The notes beneath the pieces are model-generated. The model had not been told where the DNA came from. It ran no database searches and worked only from the letters and a program-made list of their open reading frames with translations. A stretch of 23,940 nucleotides of DNA from Actinomycetes bacterium (lineage in GTDB: Bacteria; Actinomycetota; Actinomycetes; Actinomycetales; Microbacteriaceae), in contig JAEWJX010000074.1 in the NCBI GenBank assembly GCA_023386365.1, positions 1-23,940 on the forward strand, read 5' to 3'. How positions within the stretch are numbered: the stretch's first letter is position 1; each line of letters opens with the position of its first letter. Below are positions 7,008-14,027 of the stretch, in pieces. A program made the position numbers and the translations under genes.

Positions 7008-8207
7008 ATGATCGCCGCCCGGCTGCTCGACGTGCTCCTCGTGCTGGTGCTCATCGTGTACCTCGGCGAAGGATGGCGAAACGGAATCCTCCGCAGCGTC
7101 AGCGTCATCCTCGGAATTGCCGCCGGCGGCGTCGCCGCCTACCTCGCCGTCCCCGTCGTCGCCGCCGCGATCCCCTCACCCGAATGGCGCATCGGGGTGA
7201 CGGTCGCGCTGTCGGTGCTGCTCCTCGGCGCCGGCCACCTCACCGGCGCCACCGTCGAACGCGCCCTCCGCCGCCGGCGCGACGACGACACCCGCCGCAT
7301 CCGCGACCTCAGCACCGCCGAACGACTGTTCGGCGCCGTCGCCAACCTGTTCGCCGCCGCCCTCATCGTCACCCTCGTCGCCGGAAGCGTCGCCCAACTG
7401 GGCGTGCCGGTGCTCTCCCAAGCACTCAAACGGTCGGTCGTCATCGCCACCATCGACCGCCTCACCCCCGCCCCCATCGATGACGGACTCGCGCGCGTCC
7501 GCGCCGCCATCCTCGAACAAGGCATCCCCACCATCGACCAGGCGCTCGGCGGCATCACCGACGGCCAACGCCCGCCCGACGTCGACACCTCCACCGACCC
7601 GCTCGCCGCCGCCGCCCGATCCGTGGCGCGCATCAGCGGCACCGCCTACGCGTGCGGCCAGAACCAATCCGGAAGCGGATTCATCGTCGCGCCAGAACGT
7701 GTCATGACCAACGCCCACGTCGTCGCCGGAGTCGACAACCCCGTCGTCGAACTCCCCGACGGGCAGATCCTCGACGGACGCGTCGTGCTGTTCGACCCCG
7801 ACCTCGACGTCGCCGTCATCGCCGTGCCCGGACTCGAAGGACGCGCCCTGCCGGTCGAGGATGCCGGGATCGGAACCCAAGGCGTGGTCGACGGGTACCC
7901 GTTCGGCGGGCCATTCACCTCCGCACCCGCCGAAGTGCGCGCCATCTCGCAGGAGAACGTCGCCGACATCTACGGCGACCGCAACAACCCCCGCGAAGTG
8001 CTCACCCTCGCCGCCACCGTGCAGCCCGGCAACTCCGGTGGACCCTTCATCACCGGGGACGGCAGCGTGGGCGGGCTGGTGTTCGCCCGCAACTCCGACC
8101 ACGCGAACGTGGGCTACGCCACCTCCACCGCCCAGCTCGCCGACGTACTCGCCGGCGTGTCGACGCTTGACGGCCCGGTCTCGTCGGGTCGCTGCGTCAG
8201 CGGCTGA
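7008..8207 (+). CDS. marP: MarP-type periplasmic serine protease (acid resistance)
   Basis: A 399-residue membrane protease. Residues 1-140 form a CvpA-like four-helix membrane domain, and residues 200-385 a chymotrypsin-fold protease outside the membrane. The catalytic residues are visible as His237 (TNAHVV), Asp267 (DLDVAV) and Ser343 (GNSGGP). Cys216 and Cys396 match the pair that forms a redox-sensitive disulfide in Mycobacterium tuberculosis MarP (Rv3671c), whose triad is numbered almost identically. MarP keeps the cytoplasm neutral under acid and oxidative stress by processing cell-wall enzymes. The start at 7008 gives the membrane domain its normal length and follows a leaderless-type hexamer; longer in-frame starts add residues unlike the family. 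Confidence 0.93.
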   Translation: MIAARLLDVLLVLVLIVYLGEGWRNGILRSVSVILGIAAGGVAAYLAVPVVAAAIPSPEWRIGVTVALSVLLLGAGHLTGATVERALRRRRDDDTRRIRDLSTAERLFGAVANLFAAALIVTLVAGSVAQLGVPVLSQALKRSVVIATIDRLTPAPIDDGLARVRAAILEQGIPTIDQALGGITDGQRPPDVDTSTDPLAAAARSVARISGTAYACGQNQSGSGFIVAPERVMTNAHVVAGVDNPVVELPDGQILDGRVVLFDPDLDVAVIAVPGLEGRALPVEDAGIGTQGVVDGYPFGGPFTSAPAEVRAISQENVADIYGDRNNPREVLTLAATVQPGNSGGPFITGDGSVGGLVFARNSDHANVGYATSTAQLADVLAGVSTLDGPVSSGRCVSG

Positions 8208-8216
8208 TCGAACCGG

Positions 8217-8582
8217 CTACGCCGAATCGGGGTGCTTCATGTACCACTCGGTGAACCGGCGGGCCCGGCCCTCCGCGTCGAACTCGATCACCCACAGGTT
8301 CGCGTAGCGCCGGCCGTCACGGTAGTCGGTGCGCCCCTCGACGAAACCGGTCTCGCCGTCGACGCCCACCACCCGCCAACTGAACTCGGCGTCACCCGGC
8401 TGATCGGCATACTCGAGCCACTTCGCGACGATCGCGTCATGGCCCCGCCACGGTTCATCGAACGGCGCAGTGAGGTACTCGCCCTCGGCGGCGAAGAGGG
8501 CGGTGATGTCGGCGGGAGTGTTCGACTCCCACGCGGTGCGGTAGAGACTCACCCATCTTTCGACGGTTTCGCGATCTGTCAT
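8217..8582 (-). CDS. NTF2/SnoaL-like domain protein
   Basis: A 121-residue single-domain protein of the nuclear transport factor 2 fold. It shows the N-terminal helix (TVERWVSLYRTAWESNTPADITALFAAEGEYL), a central GHDAI turn, and the curved strands FSWRVVGVDGETGFVEGRTDYRDG and YANLWVIEFDAEGRARRFTEWYM. Members range from small isomerases and cyclases to proteins that only bind ligands. The acidic and aromatic residues lining the cone do not identify a reaction. Its stop lies 9 nt from the marP stop on the opposite strand. A TAGACC hexamer lies 6 nt before the ATG. Confidence 0.85.
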   Translation of the reverse strand: MTDRETVERWVSLYRTAWESNTPADITALFAAEGEYLTAPFDEPWRGHDAIVAKWLEYADQPGDAEFSWRVVGVDGETGFVEGRTDYRDGRRYANLWVIEFDAEGRARRFTEWYMKHPDSA

Positions 8583-8588
8583 GGCACC

Positions 8589-8594
8589 GGTCTA
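8589..8594 (-). promoter_or_regulatory. -10 element TAGACC, NTF2-like gene
   Basis: It ends 6 nt upstream of the ATG at 8582. A 14-bp perfect inverted repeat (CCCCGA-CA-TCGGGG, 8603-8616) lies 8 bp further upstream, in the spacer/-35 region, and could be a repressor site. Confidence 0.45.
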
Positions 8595-8660
8595 CGCCCC
8601 TCCCCCGACATCGGGGCGAGACAGAAGGGTTGACTCTCGTGGCGGGCGGGTGCACCCTGG

Positions 8661-8730
8661 AACAAGCAGTTCAACTCATCGCCCAGAAGAGCCGGAGTCA
8701 TCGACCCGCCACTGGGCGATGAGTCTTGTT
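8661..8730. repeat. Long interrupted inverted repeat after the PrsW-like gene
   Basis: A perfect 13-bp pair, ACTCATCGCCCAG (8674-8686) and CTGGGCGATGAGT (8712-8724), encloses a 25-nt loop. It is extended by AACAAG (8661-8666) and CTTGTT (8725-8730) after a one-sided 7-nt bulge. The loop itself holds a diverged copy of the arm (GTCATCGACCCG). The outer arm overlaps the PrsW-like stop codon. There is no U-run. It may be a terminator, a 3' mRNA structure or a small RNA. On the plus strand, TTGACT (8630-8635) and CACCCT (8653-8658), 17 bp apart, could form a promoter reading into it. Confidence 0.6.
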
Positions 8731-9952
8731 ACGGGCGGATCGCGGCGTGGAGCGCCTGACGCGACGCCGTGACCTTGCCGAGCAGCTCGTGCTCGTCGCG
8801 CTGCGCGCCGATCCGATCGCGGCCCATGATGATGCGCTGCCGGGTGAATGCGAGCATCGTCGCATCCCGGATGTAGGCCTTCATGAGCGGGCCCATCCCG
8901 TGCGCCTTCGCCCAGGTGAGCGCGTGCCGACGACCCGCCGCCGTGCTGAGGGTCTCCACCTCCGACGGGCTGAACCAGCCCGCCGCCGCATACTCGGCGA
9001 GACGATCACGGGTGAGTTTCGCCTCCCTCTTGCGCAGCTGGACGACCAACACGATCGCCGCCGCGAACAGCGGCACCTGCACCAGCAGGTAGACCACGAA
9101 CCACCCGATCAGGCCCAGCAGGGCGGTGGCGTTCCACAACGCGTGGAGCGCCATCGCGAGCACGAGGCCGACGAAGAACCCGCCGAAGCCTCCCGCCACG
9201 CTGCGGCGACCCCAGAGGCCGATGAAGAGTCCCGTCATGGCGGTGAACATGGCGTGGGCGAACGGCGACATCACGCCGCGGACGAAGAACGTGAGCAGCG
9301 CATCCGACGACAGCAGACCCGCGTACGCGATGCTGTCGGCGAAGTAGAGGATGTTCTCGGTGAAGGCGAAACCGCCCGCGACCACCGCCGCGTACACGAC
9401 CCCGTCGACCGGGCCGTCGAAGTAGCGCCGCGCCACGAGGAAGATCAGCAGCACGCCGAGCCCCTTCGCCGCCTCCTCCACGACCGGCGCCTGCACGACC
9501 CCGCCCAGCACATCCGAGACCGACGGATCGGTGCCCGACGCGTAGGCCGCCACCTGCACCCCGATGTCGACGATGAGGGCGAGGGCCACCGACATACCGG
9601 CGCCCCACAGGAACGCGAAGATCAGCAGGCCGCGCGGCTCCGGCTCCCAGCGGTCCACCCACATCACGCCGAGCAGCACGAACACCAGCGGCACCAGCGC
9701 GAGGAACCCGCTCAGCAGCAGCAGACCGGGGCCGAGTGCAAGCAGCAGGTAGGCGAGCACGGCGAGCACCGAGATGCCCACCACGATGAAACCGGCGATC
9801 GCCCACCCGAACAGCGCGTTGCGGGGACGCACTTGCTGCGCGAGCACGGGCTGGGCGGGCGCCTGCGTCTGCGCCTGGATGTCGGCGGGGGCGGCGGCAG
9901 GCTGAGCGGGCTGCGGATTCGAGAGGTACGGGTGGGCGGCGGGCTCCGTCAT
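8729..9952 (-). CDS. PrsW-family intramembrane metalloprotease
   Basis: A 407-residue protein. Residues 1-45 form a Pro/Ala/Gln-rich cytoplasmic tail, and the body has about eight or nine transmembrane helices. The family motifs are in order: DRWEPEP (100-106), VVEEAAK with Glu159-Glu160, FTEN with Glu199, FAHAMF with His233, and HALWN with His270. These Glu/His residues lie within membrane helices and form the presumed zinc site. In Bacillus, PrsW cuts an anti-sigma factor, but actinobacterial members have varied and mostly unknown substrates. A soluble tail of about 95 residues follows the last helix. TAGGGT lies 6 nt before the ATG. It is 39 nt downstream of the membrane protein gene on the same strand. 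Confidence 0.9.
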   Translation of the reverse strand: MTEPAAHPYLSNPQPAQPAAAPADIQAQTQAPAQPVLAQQVRPRNALFGWAIAGFIVVGISVLAVLAYLLLALGPGLLLLSGFLALVPLVFVLLGVMWVDRWEPEPRGLLIFAFLWGAGMSVALALIVDIGVQVAAYASGTDPSVSDVLGGVVQAPVVEEAAKGLGVLLIFLVARRYFDGPVDGVVYAAVVAGGFAFTENILYFADSIAYAGLLSSDALLTFFVRGVMSPFAHAMFTAMTGLFIGLWGRRSVAGGFGGFFVGLVLAMALHALWNATALLGLIGWFVVYLLVQVPLFAAAIVLVVQLRKREAKLTRDRLAEYAAAGWFSPSEVETLSTAAGRRHALTWAKAHGMGPLMKAYIRDATMLAFTRQRIIMGRDRIGAQRDEHELLGKVTASRQALHAAIRP

Positions 9953-9958
9953 TCGGCC

Positions 9959-9964
9959 ACCCTA
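9959..9964 (-). promoter_or_regulatory. -10 element TAGGGT, PrsW-like gene
   Basis: It ends 6 nt before the ATG at 9952, with no ribosome binding site between. This implies a separate leaderless transcript. Confidence 0.5.
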
Positions 9965-9991
9965 TCGGCGCGGATCGCGCCGGCGCCGGAC

Positions 9992-10777
9992 CTACTTCTG
10001 CTGCTCGCGCAGGATGGCGAGGGCGCGGCTGACGCGGTCGCGGAGCCCGGGCACGTTCTTGCGCTGCGGGATGCGCGCGCGTTCGAGCAACGCCACCACC
10101 TCGGCCCGCTGGGCCTGACGCACCGCGTCGAACGCCGCATCCCGCACCACCGAGGCGCGGACGGCGACGATGAACGCGGCGATGCTGAGAAGGGATGCGA
10201 CCATCGCCGCGATCGCGAGGCCGGGGACCGATTCGGCGAAGCCGACGATCGCCGACGCGACACCGATCCCCAGCACCGCCAGCAGTGCCACCAGGCGCAG
10301 AGTGGGAGCCGCCGCCGACCGGCGCGCCCGCAGACGGTCGGCCTCGGCGAGGCGCGCCTCGAACACCTCCAGCTCGTCCTCCTCCAGCTGGAAGATCGAC
10401 CGGTCGCGCAGGTCACGGCGGATGCGCGCGTAGGTGGGGCGGTCGCGCCGCACCACAGCGAGGATCGCGAGCGTGCCGATCCCGAAGGCCACCAGAGCGA
10501 CCAGCGCGAGCACCAGGAACGACACGAACGGCCGGTTCTCGGCGAGCAGCAGGCGGGCCGCCACATCCACCCCGTATGCGACCAGCACGGCGGTGATCGC
10601 GGTGACCGCCATCATCCAGGTGAGCTCGCGCAGACTGCTGCGGGTGATCACCTCAGGGTCGTCGGTGTCGCGCACGCGGCGGGCGTCGATGAAGCCGGTG
10701 ATGGCGTCACCGATCTGGAGGGCGAGGATCGACACCTGCACCAGGAGGGCGACGACGAGCACCGGGACGAGATCCAC
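9992..10777 (-). CDS. Membrane protein of unknown function
   Basis: A 261-residue protein. Three N-terminal hydrophobic segments (about residues 3-25, 52-77 and 83-109) are followed by a charged, probably coiled-coil stretch rich in Arg and Glu (110-158). Two more hydrophobic segments (about 160-178 and 184-208) and a basic C-terminal tail follow. No enzyme or transporter motif is recognised. The start is GTG at 10777, supported by TAGGGT exactly 6 nt upstream; the TAG of that hexamer is the uppS stop codon. It lies between uppS and the PrsW-like gene on the same strand, but the promoter hexamer suggests it can be expressed on its own. Confidence 0.75.
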   Translation of the reverse strand: MDLVPVLVVALLVQVSILALQIGDAITGFIDARRVRDTDDPEVITRSSLRELTWMMAVTAITAVLVAYGVDVAARLLLAENRPFVSFLVLALVALVAFGIGTLAILAVVRRDRPTYARIRRDLRDRSIFQLEEDELEVFEARLAEADRLRARRSAAAPTLRLVALLAVLGIGVASAIVGFAESVPGLAIAAMVASLLSIAAFIVAVRASVVRDAAFDAVRQAQRAEVVALLERARIPQRKNVPGLRDRVSRALAILREQQK

Positions 10778-10783
10778 GGTCCG

Positions 10784-10789
10784 ACCCTA
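10784..10789 (-). promoter_or_regulatory. -10 element TAGGGT fused to the uppS stop codon
   Basis: It lies 6 nt before the GTG at 10777, and its TAG (10789-10787) is the uppS stop. The same hexamer precedes the next gene at 9952. Confidence 0.5.
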
Positions 10790-11602
10790 CGCGGTCGGGG
10801 CGTCGACGGCGCCGCCGAACCGACGCGACCGGCTGCCGTACAGGTCGATCGCGTTCCACAGGTCGGTGCGGCTGAAGTCGGGCCACAGGGTGTCGAGGAA
10901 CACCATCTCGGCGTAGGCGCTCTGCCACAGCAGGAAGTTGCTGGTGCGCTGCTCGCCCGAGCTGCGCACGAACAGGTCGACGTCGGGCATGTCGGGTGTG
11001 TACAGGTGACGCTGGATGGTCTTCTCGCCGATGCGGTCGGGGTGGATGCGCCCAGCCGCCGCCTCGGCCGCGATCTCGCGAACGGCATCCACGATCTCGT
11101 TGCGGCCGCCGTAGTTGACGCACATGGTGAGGGTGAGGGTGGAGTTGTGGGCCGTGAGGCGCTCCGCGAATTGCAGCTCGTCGATGACGGACCGCCAGAG
11201 GCGCGGCTTGCGGCCGGCCCACCGCACCCGCACGCCCCACTCGTTGAGCTGGTCGCGGCGGCGGTGCAGCACGTCGCGGTTGAAGCCCATCAGGAACCGC
11301 ACCTCGTCGGGGCTGCGTTTCCAGTTCTCGGTGGAGAACGCGTAGACGGAGAGGTGCGTCACCCCCACCTGGATGGCGCCCGCGACGACGTCGAGCAGGG
11401 CGGCTTCGCCCGCCCGATGCCCCTCGATGCGGGTGAGGCCCTGGCGGTTCGCCCAGCGGCCGTTGCCGTCCATCACGATCGCGACATGCTTCGGCACCGC
11501 CGAGGCAGGGAACGCCGGCGGGTGGATACCGGTCCAGTCGAGCGGGACGAAGTCGACCGCATCCTTGTGGGTCTTGGCGACAGCCGGTCTGTTCACCGGC
11601 AC
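10787..11602 (-). CDS. uppS: Isoprenyl transferase (Z-type polyprenyl diphosphate synthase)
   Basis: About 271 residues; a cytoplasmic enzyme at the membrane that adds cis-isoprene units from IPP to build the polyprenyl carrier for peptidoglycan and other cell-wall polymers. All conserved blocks are present: HVAIVMDGNGRWANRQG with catalytic Asp45, GHRAGEAAL, YAFSTENWKRSPDEV, and the C-terminal DLFVRSSGEQRTSNFLLWQ that binds the IPP diphosphate. The start is placed at the GTG that overlaps the recO stop as TAGTG; a second GTG two codons later is equally possible. A longer in-frame extension into recO is rejected. The tight overlap argues for one transcript with recO. Confidence 0.95.
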   Translation of the reverse strand: MPVNRPAVAKTHKDAVDFVPLDWTGIHPPAFPASAVPKHVAIVMDGNGRWANRQGLTRIEGHRAGEAALLDVVAGAIQVGVTHLSVYAFSTENWKRSPDEVRFLMGFNRDVLHRRRDQLNEWGVRVRWAGRKPRLWRSVIDELQFAERLTAHNSTLTLTMCVNYGGRNEIVDAVREIAAEAAAGRIHPDRIGEKTIQRHLYTPDMPDVDLFVRSSGEQRTSNFLLWQSAYAEMVFLDTLWPDFSRTDLWNAIDLYGSRSRRFGGAVDAPTA

Positions 11603-12333
11603 TATGCGCTCGTCCGGTCGACGTGCTCGAGCGAGCGCAGCCCGCGTTCGAGGTGGAACTGGGTGTAGGCGGCGGTCACGCCGCTCGCCTGGGCACGGGT
11701 GCGCTCGTCTGCCGCGTCGACCGTCTCCCAGTCGCCCGCGAGCAGAGCCGCGAGCAGCTGCAACGTGGCCGGATCGAGCCGCGGCGATCCGGGAGGCGCC
11801 GCCGCATCCGACACGACTCCCCCCAGCTGCACGACGAACGCGCTGTGCGGTCCCGGCTCGCCGGTGACCGCGCAGTCGACGAAGCTCGGCGCCCACCCGG
11901 CGATCGACAACGCGCGCAGCAGATAGGAGTCGAGGGTGAGGCCGGGGGCGTGCTCCTGCCGCGACAGCGAGCGGAGGGCGCCGACCAGCAGCAGGTAGTG
12001 CTGCAGGCCCGCCTCATGGTCGGTGAGACGGTCGGCCGTCTCGGCCATCGCGGTGGCAGCCGTGTACCGGGCGTAGTCGCCCACGATGTCGCCACCGTAG
12101 GGGCCGAGCGTCTCGGCCTGCTGCACGATGTCGAGGCTGCGACCCACGTAGCACTGCACGTCGACCACCATGAAGGGCTCGAGTCGGGCACCGAATCGCG
12201 ACCCGGTGCGGCGCACGCCCTTCGCGACGGCGCGGATCTTGCCGTGCTGGCGGCTCAGCATCGTCACGATGCGGTCGGCTTCACCCAGCTTGTGGGTGCG
12301 CAGCACGACGGCTTCATCACGATAGGTGGGCAC
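11602..12333 (-). CDS. recO: DNA repair protein RecO
   Basis: A 243-residue recombination mediator that, with RecR, helps RecA displace SSB on single-stranded DNA. The N-terminal OB fold is typical (YRDEAVVLRTHKLGEADRIVTMLSRQHGKIRAVAKGVRR), followed by the helical C-terminal domain. In most Gram-positive RecO proteins the C-terminal domain carries a four-Cys zinc finger around GEPGPHSAF. Here only Cys154 remains; the other three expected positions are Thr157, Ser175 and Ala178, while the surrounding GPH and LGG residues are kept. The start is GTG at 12333, 5 nt after GACAAT. It is divergent from the sigma-factor gene and overlaps uppS by one base. Confidence 0.96.
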   Translation of the reverse strand: MPTYRDEAVVLRTHKLGEADRIVTMLSRQHGKIRAVAKGVRRTGSRFGARLEPFMVVDVQCYVGRSLDIVQQAETLGPYGGDIVGDYARYTAATAMAETADRLTDHEAGLQHYLLLVGALRSLSRQEHAPGLTLDSYLLRALSIAGWAPSFVDCAVTGEPGPHSAFVVQLGGVVSDAAAPPGSPRLDPATLQLLAALLAGDWETVDAADERTRAQASGVTAAYTQFHLERGLRSLEHVDRTSA

Positions 12334-12379
12334 GGTCCATTGTCTCCCGAACCGCCGTCATCCGCGGGGATGAAGCTGC

Positions 12380-12385
12380 CAGGAT
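12380..12385 (+). promoter_or_regulatory. -10-like CAGGAT, sigma-factor gene
   Basis: It lies 6 nt before the GTG at 12392 in the 58-bp divergent gap with recO. It would be a housekeeping-type leaderless promoter for the ECF gene. Confidence 0.4.
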
Positions 12386-12391
12386 GAGGGT

Positions 12392-13273
12392 GTGGCGGAG
12401 GGATCGGGTCTCGCGACGTTCGAGAGCGTGCGTCCACGGCTGTTCGGCATCGCGTACCGGATGATGGGCACCGTCTCGGATGCCGAAGACCTCGTGCAGG
12501 AGACCTGGCTGCGCTGGCAGGGCGTCGACCGCGACGCGGTGCGCGAGCCGGCGGCGTTCCTCGCCACGACCGTCACCCGGCTCGCCCTCACCGAGCTGGG
12601 CTCGGCCCGCTCCCGGCGCGAGCAGTACGTGGGGCCATGGCTTCCGGAGCCGGTCGACACCGCATCTGATCCCGCCCTCGGCGCCGAACACGCGGAGGCC
12701 CTGTCGTTCGCCATGCTCGTGCTGCTCGAGAAGCTGACCCCGGCGGAGCGCGCGGCCTACGTGCTGCATGAGGCGTTCGACTATCCCTACCGCCAGGTGG
12801 CGGAGGTGCTCGAGACGAGTGAAGCCAACGCCAGGCAGCTCGGCAGCCGCGCGCGCACCCACCTCGCGAGCGCGCGCACGGCACCGGTGTCTCCCGCCGA
12901 ACGTCAGCGCCTGCTGGAGGCGTTCGTCGCGGCGGCACAGCGCGGCGACCTGGAGGCGCTGGAGGCGGTGCTGGCGGAGGACGTCGTGGCCCTCTCGGAC
13001 GGCGGCGGAATCGTCGTCGCCGCACGCAAGCCGGTGGTGGGTCGCGAACGGGTGGCCCGGTTCCTGCTGGGCGTCATCGAGAAGTTCGCCTCCGACCTCG
13101 ACAACGTGCCCGCCGCGTACAACGGCGACATCGCGTTCGTGGGCTCGCGGGGCGACCAGACGATCGCCGTGTGGTCGGTCGACATCGGCCCTGACGGCGT
13201 CCGGGGCTTCTACAACGTCATGAATCCGCAGAAGCTGTCACGAATCGGAGCGGTATCCGGTCAGAGCAGGTGA
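12392..13273 (+). CDS. sigJ: ECF41-type (SigJ-like) RNA polymerase sigma factor
   Basis: A 293-residue sigma factor. Region 2 (residues 9-75, with AYRMMGTVSDAEDLVQETWLRW) binds the -10 element, and region 4 (about 105-162) binds the -35. The ECF41 hallmarks follow: WLPEP in the linker (83-87), and a SnoaL-like C-terminal extension (168-285) with DGGG at 203-206 and NPQKL at 278-282, where the family motif is usually NPDKL. In ECF41 this extension modulates sigma activity, and no anti-sigma gene is needed; none is seen here. The gene directly downstream encodes an SDR oxidoreductase, one of the partner types (COE proteins) normally linked to ECF41. The GTG start is supported by a leaderless-type hexamer. 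Confidence 0.95.
   Translation: MAEGSGLATFESVRPRLFGIAYRMMGTVSDAEDLVQETWLRWQGVDRDAVREPAAFLATTVTRLALTELGSARSRREQYVGPWLPEPVDTASDPALGAEHAEALSFAMLVLLEKLTPAERAAYVLHEAFDYPYRQVAEVLETSEANARQLGSRARTHLASARTAPVSPAERQRLLEAFVAAAQRGDLEALEAVLAEDVVALSDGGGIVVAARKPVVGRERVARFLLGVIEKFASDLDNVPAAYNGDIAFVGSRGDQTIAVWSVDIGPDGVRGFYNVMNPQKLSRIGAVSGQSR
13236..13262 (+). promoter_or_regulatory. Candidate ECF41-dependent promoter (TGTCACG-N16-GGTC)
   Basis: TGTCACG (13236-13242), a 16-bp spacer and GGTC (13259-13262) closely match the ECF41 target consensus TGTCACA-N16-CGTC. It overlaps the 3' end of the sigma gene and lies 30 bp before the SDR start. This suggests that the sigma factor switches on its own downstream partner. 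Confidence 0.65.
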
Positions 13274-13292
13274 CCCCAGCGAAAGGACACCC

Positions 13293-14027
13293 ATGACCAC
13301 CCTCGTCACCGGCGGCACCGGACACCTCGGCCGCCCCACCGTCGACGCCCTGCGCGCGCATGGACACGACGTGCGCACCCTCAGTCGCCGCGCCGGCACC
13401 GACCACGTCGTGGGCGACCTCGCCACGGGCGAAGGACTCGCGGGCGCCCTCGCCGGGGTCGACACGGTGGTGCACCTGGCGACCACCCGGTCGAAGGACA
13501 TCGCCCATACCCGCACCCTGCTGGATGCGATGGCGGGCACCGGCGCGCACCTCGTGTTCATCTCGATCGTGGGCGTCGACCGGATCCCGTTCGGCTACTA
13601 CCGCGACAAGGTGGCGAGCGAGCAGGCGATCGAGGCGTCGGGCGTCGCCCACACGATCATCCGGGTCGCGCAGTTCCACGGCTTCGTCGGCGACTTCCTC
13701 GACCTGCAGCGGAAACTCCCCGTCACCTTCGTGCTGCCGGTGTCGGCGCAGACGATCCACATGCCGGAGGTCGCCGAGCGCCTGGTCGAACTGGTCGACG
13801 CGGGCCCGCAGGGGCGCGTCGAGGATCTCGGCGGGCCGGAGCAGCTCACGGTGAAGGAGGCGGCCCGGCAGTGGCAGGAGGCCCACGGCATCCGACGCCC
13901 CATCTGGACGCTGCACCTCCCGGGGAAGACGATGCGCGCCTTCCGTGCCGGCTACAACATGCCGGGGCTGCCCGGCGCCGGCACGGTGACCTTCCGCGAG
14001 TACCTCGCCGAGGGCGGCGCACGGTGA
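13293..14027 (+). CDS. SDR/NmrA-like NAD(P)-binding oxidoreductase, ECF41 partner
   Basis: A 244-residue atypical short-chain dehydrogenase. The nucleotide-binding loop is TGGTGHLG with G7-x2-G10-x2-G13. Acidic and small residues follow in DLATGEGL and GVDTVVHLAT, and there is a YYRDKVASEQAIEASG block of the kind seen in NAD(P)H-sensing NmrA/UDP-sugar-epimerase-like proteins. The YxxxK-type motif is degenerate (YYRDK), so redox activity is not certain. A good ribosome binding site (AAAGGA) lies 6 nt before the ATG. This contrasts with the leaderless neighbours and fits an mRNA with a real leader from the ECF41 promoter. The next gene overlaps it by GTGA. Confidence 0.88.
   Translation: MTTLVTGGTGHLGRPTVDALRAHGHDVRTLSRRAGTDHVVGDLATGEGLAGALAGVDTVVHLATTRSKDIAHTRTLLDAMAGTGAHLVFISIVGVDRIPFGYYRDKVASEQAIEASGVAHTIIRVAQFHGFVGDFLDLQRKLPVTFVLPVSAQTIHMPEVAERLVELVDAGPQGRVEDLGGPEQLTVKEAARQWQEAHGIRRPIWTLHLPGKTMRAFRAGYNMPGLPGAGTVTFREYLAEGGAR

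Noticed and set aside
8661..8730. tRNA-like gene
   Set aside because: The length and closing stem are suggestive, but there are no T or D arm consensus bases, no anticodon arm and no CCA-side pattern.
8726..11668. 980-codon plus-strand open frame
   Set aside because: It runs antisense through the PrsW-like, membrane and uppS genes, and its product is a charged, repetitive His/Arg/Glu string with no domain. It is a shadow caused by high GC.
11603..11896. N-terminal extension of uppS
   Set aside because: It lies inside recO in another frame and adds low-complexity Arg/Ala/Gly sequence not found in the family; the GTG at 11602 fits better.
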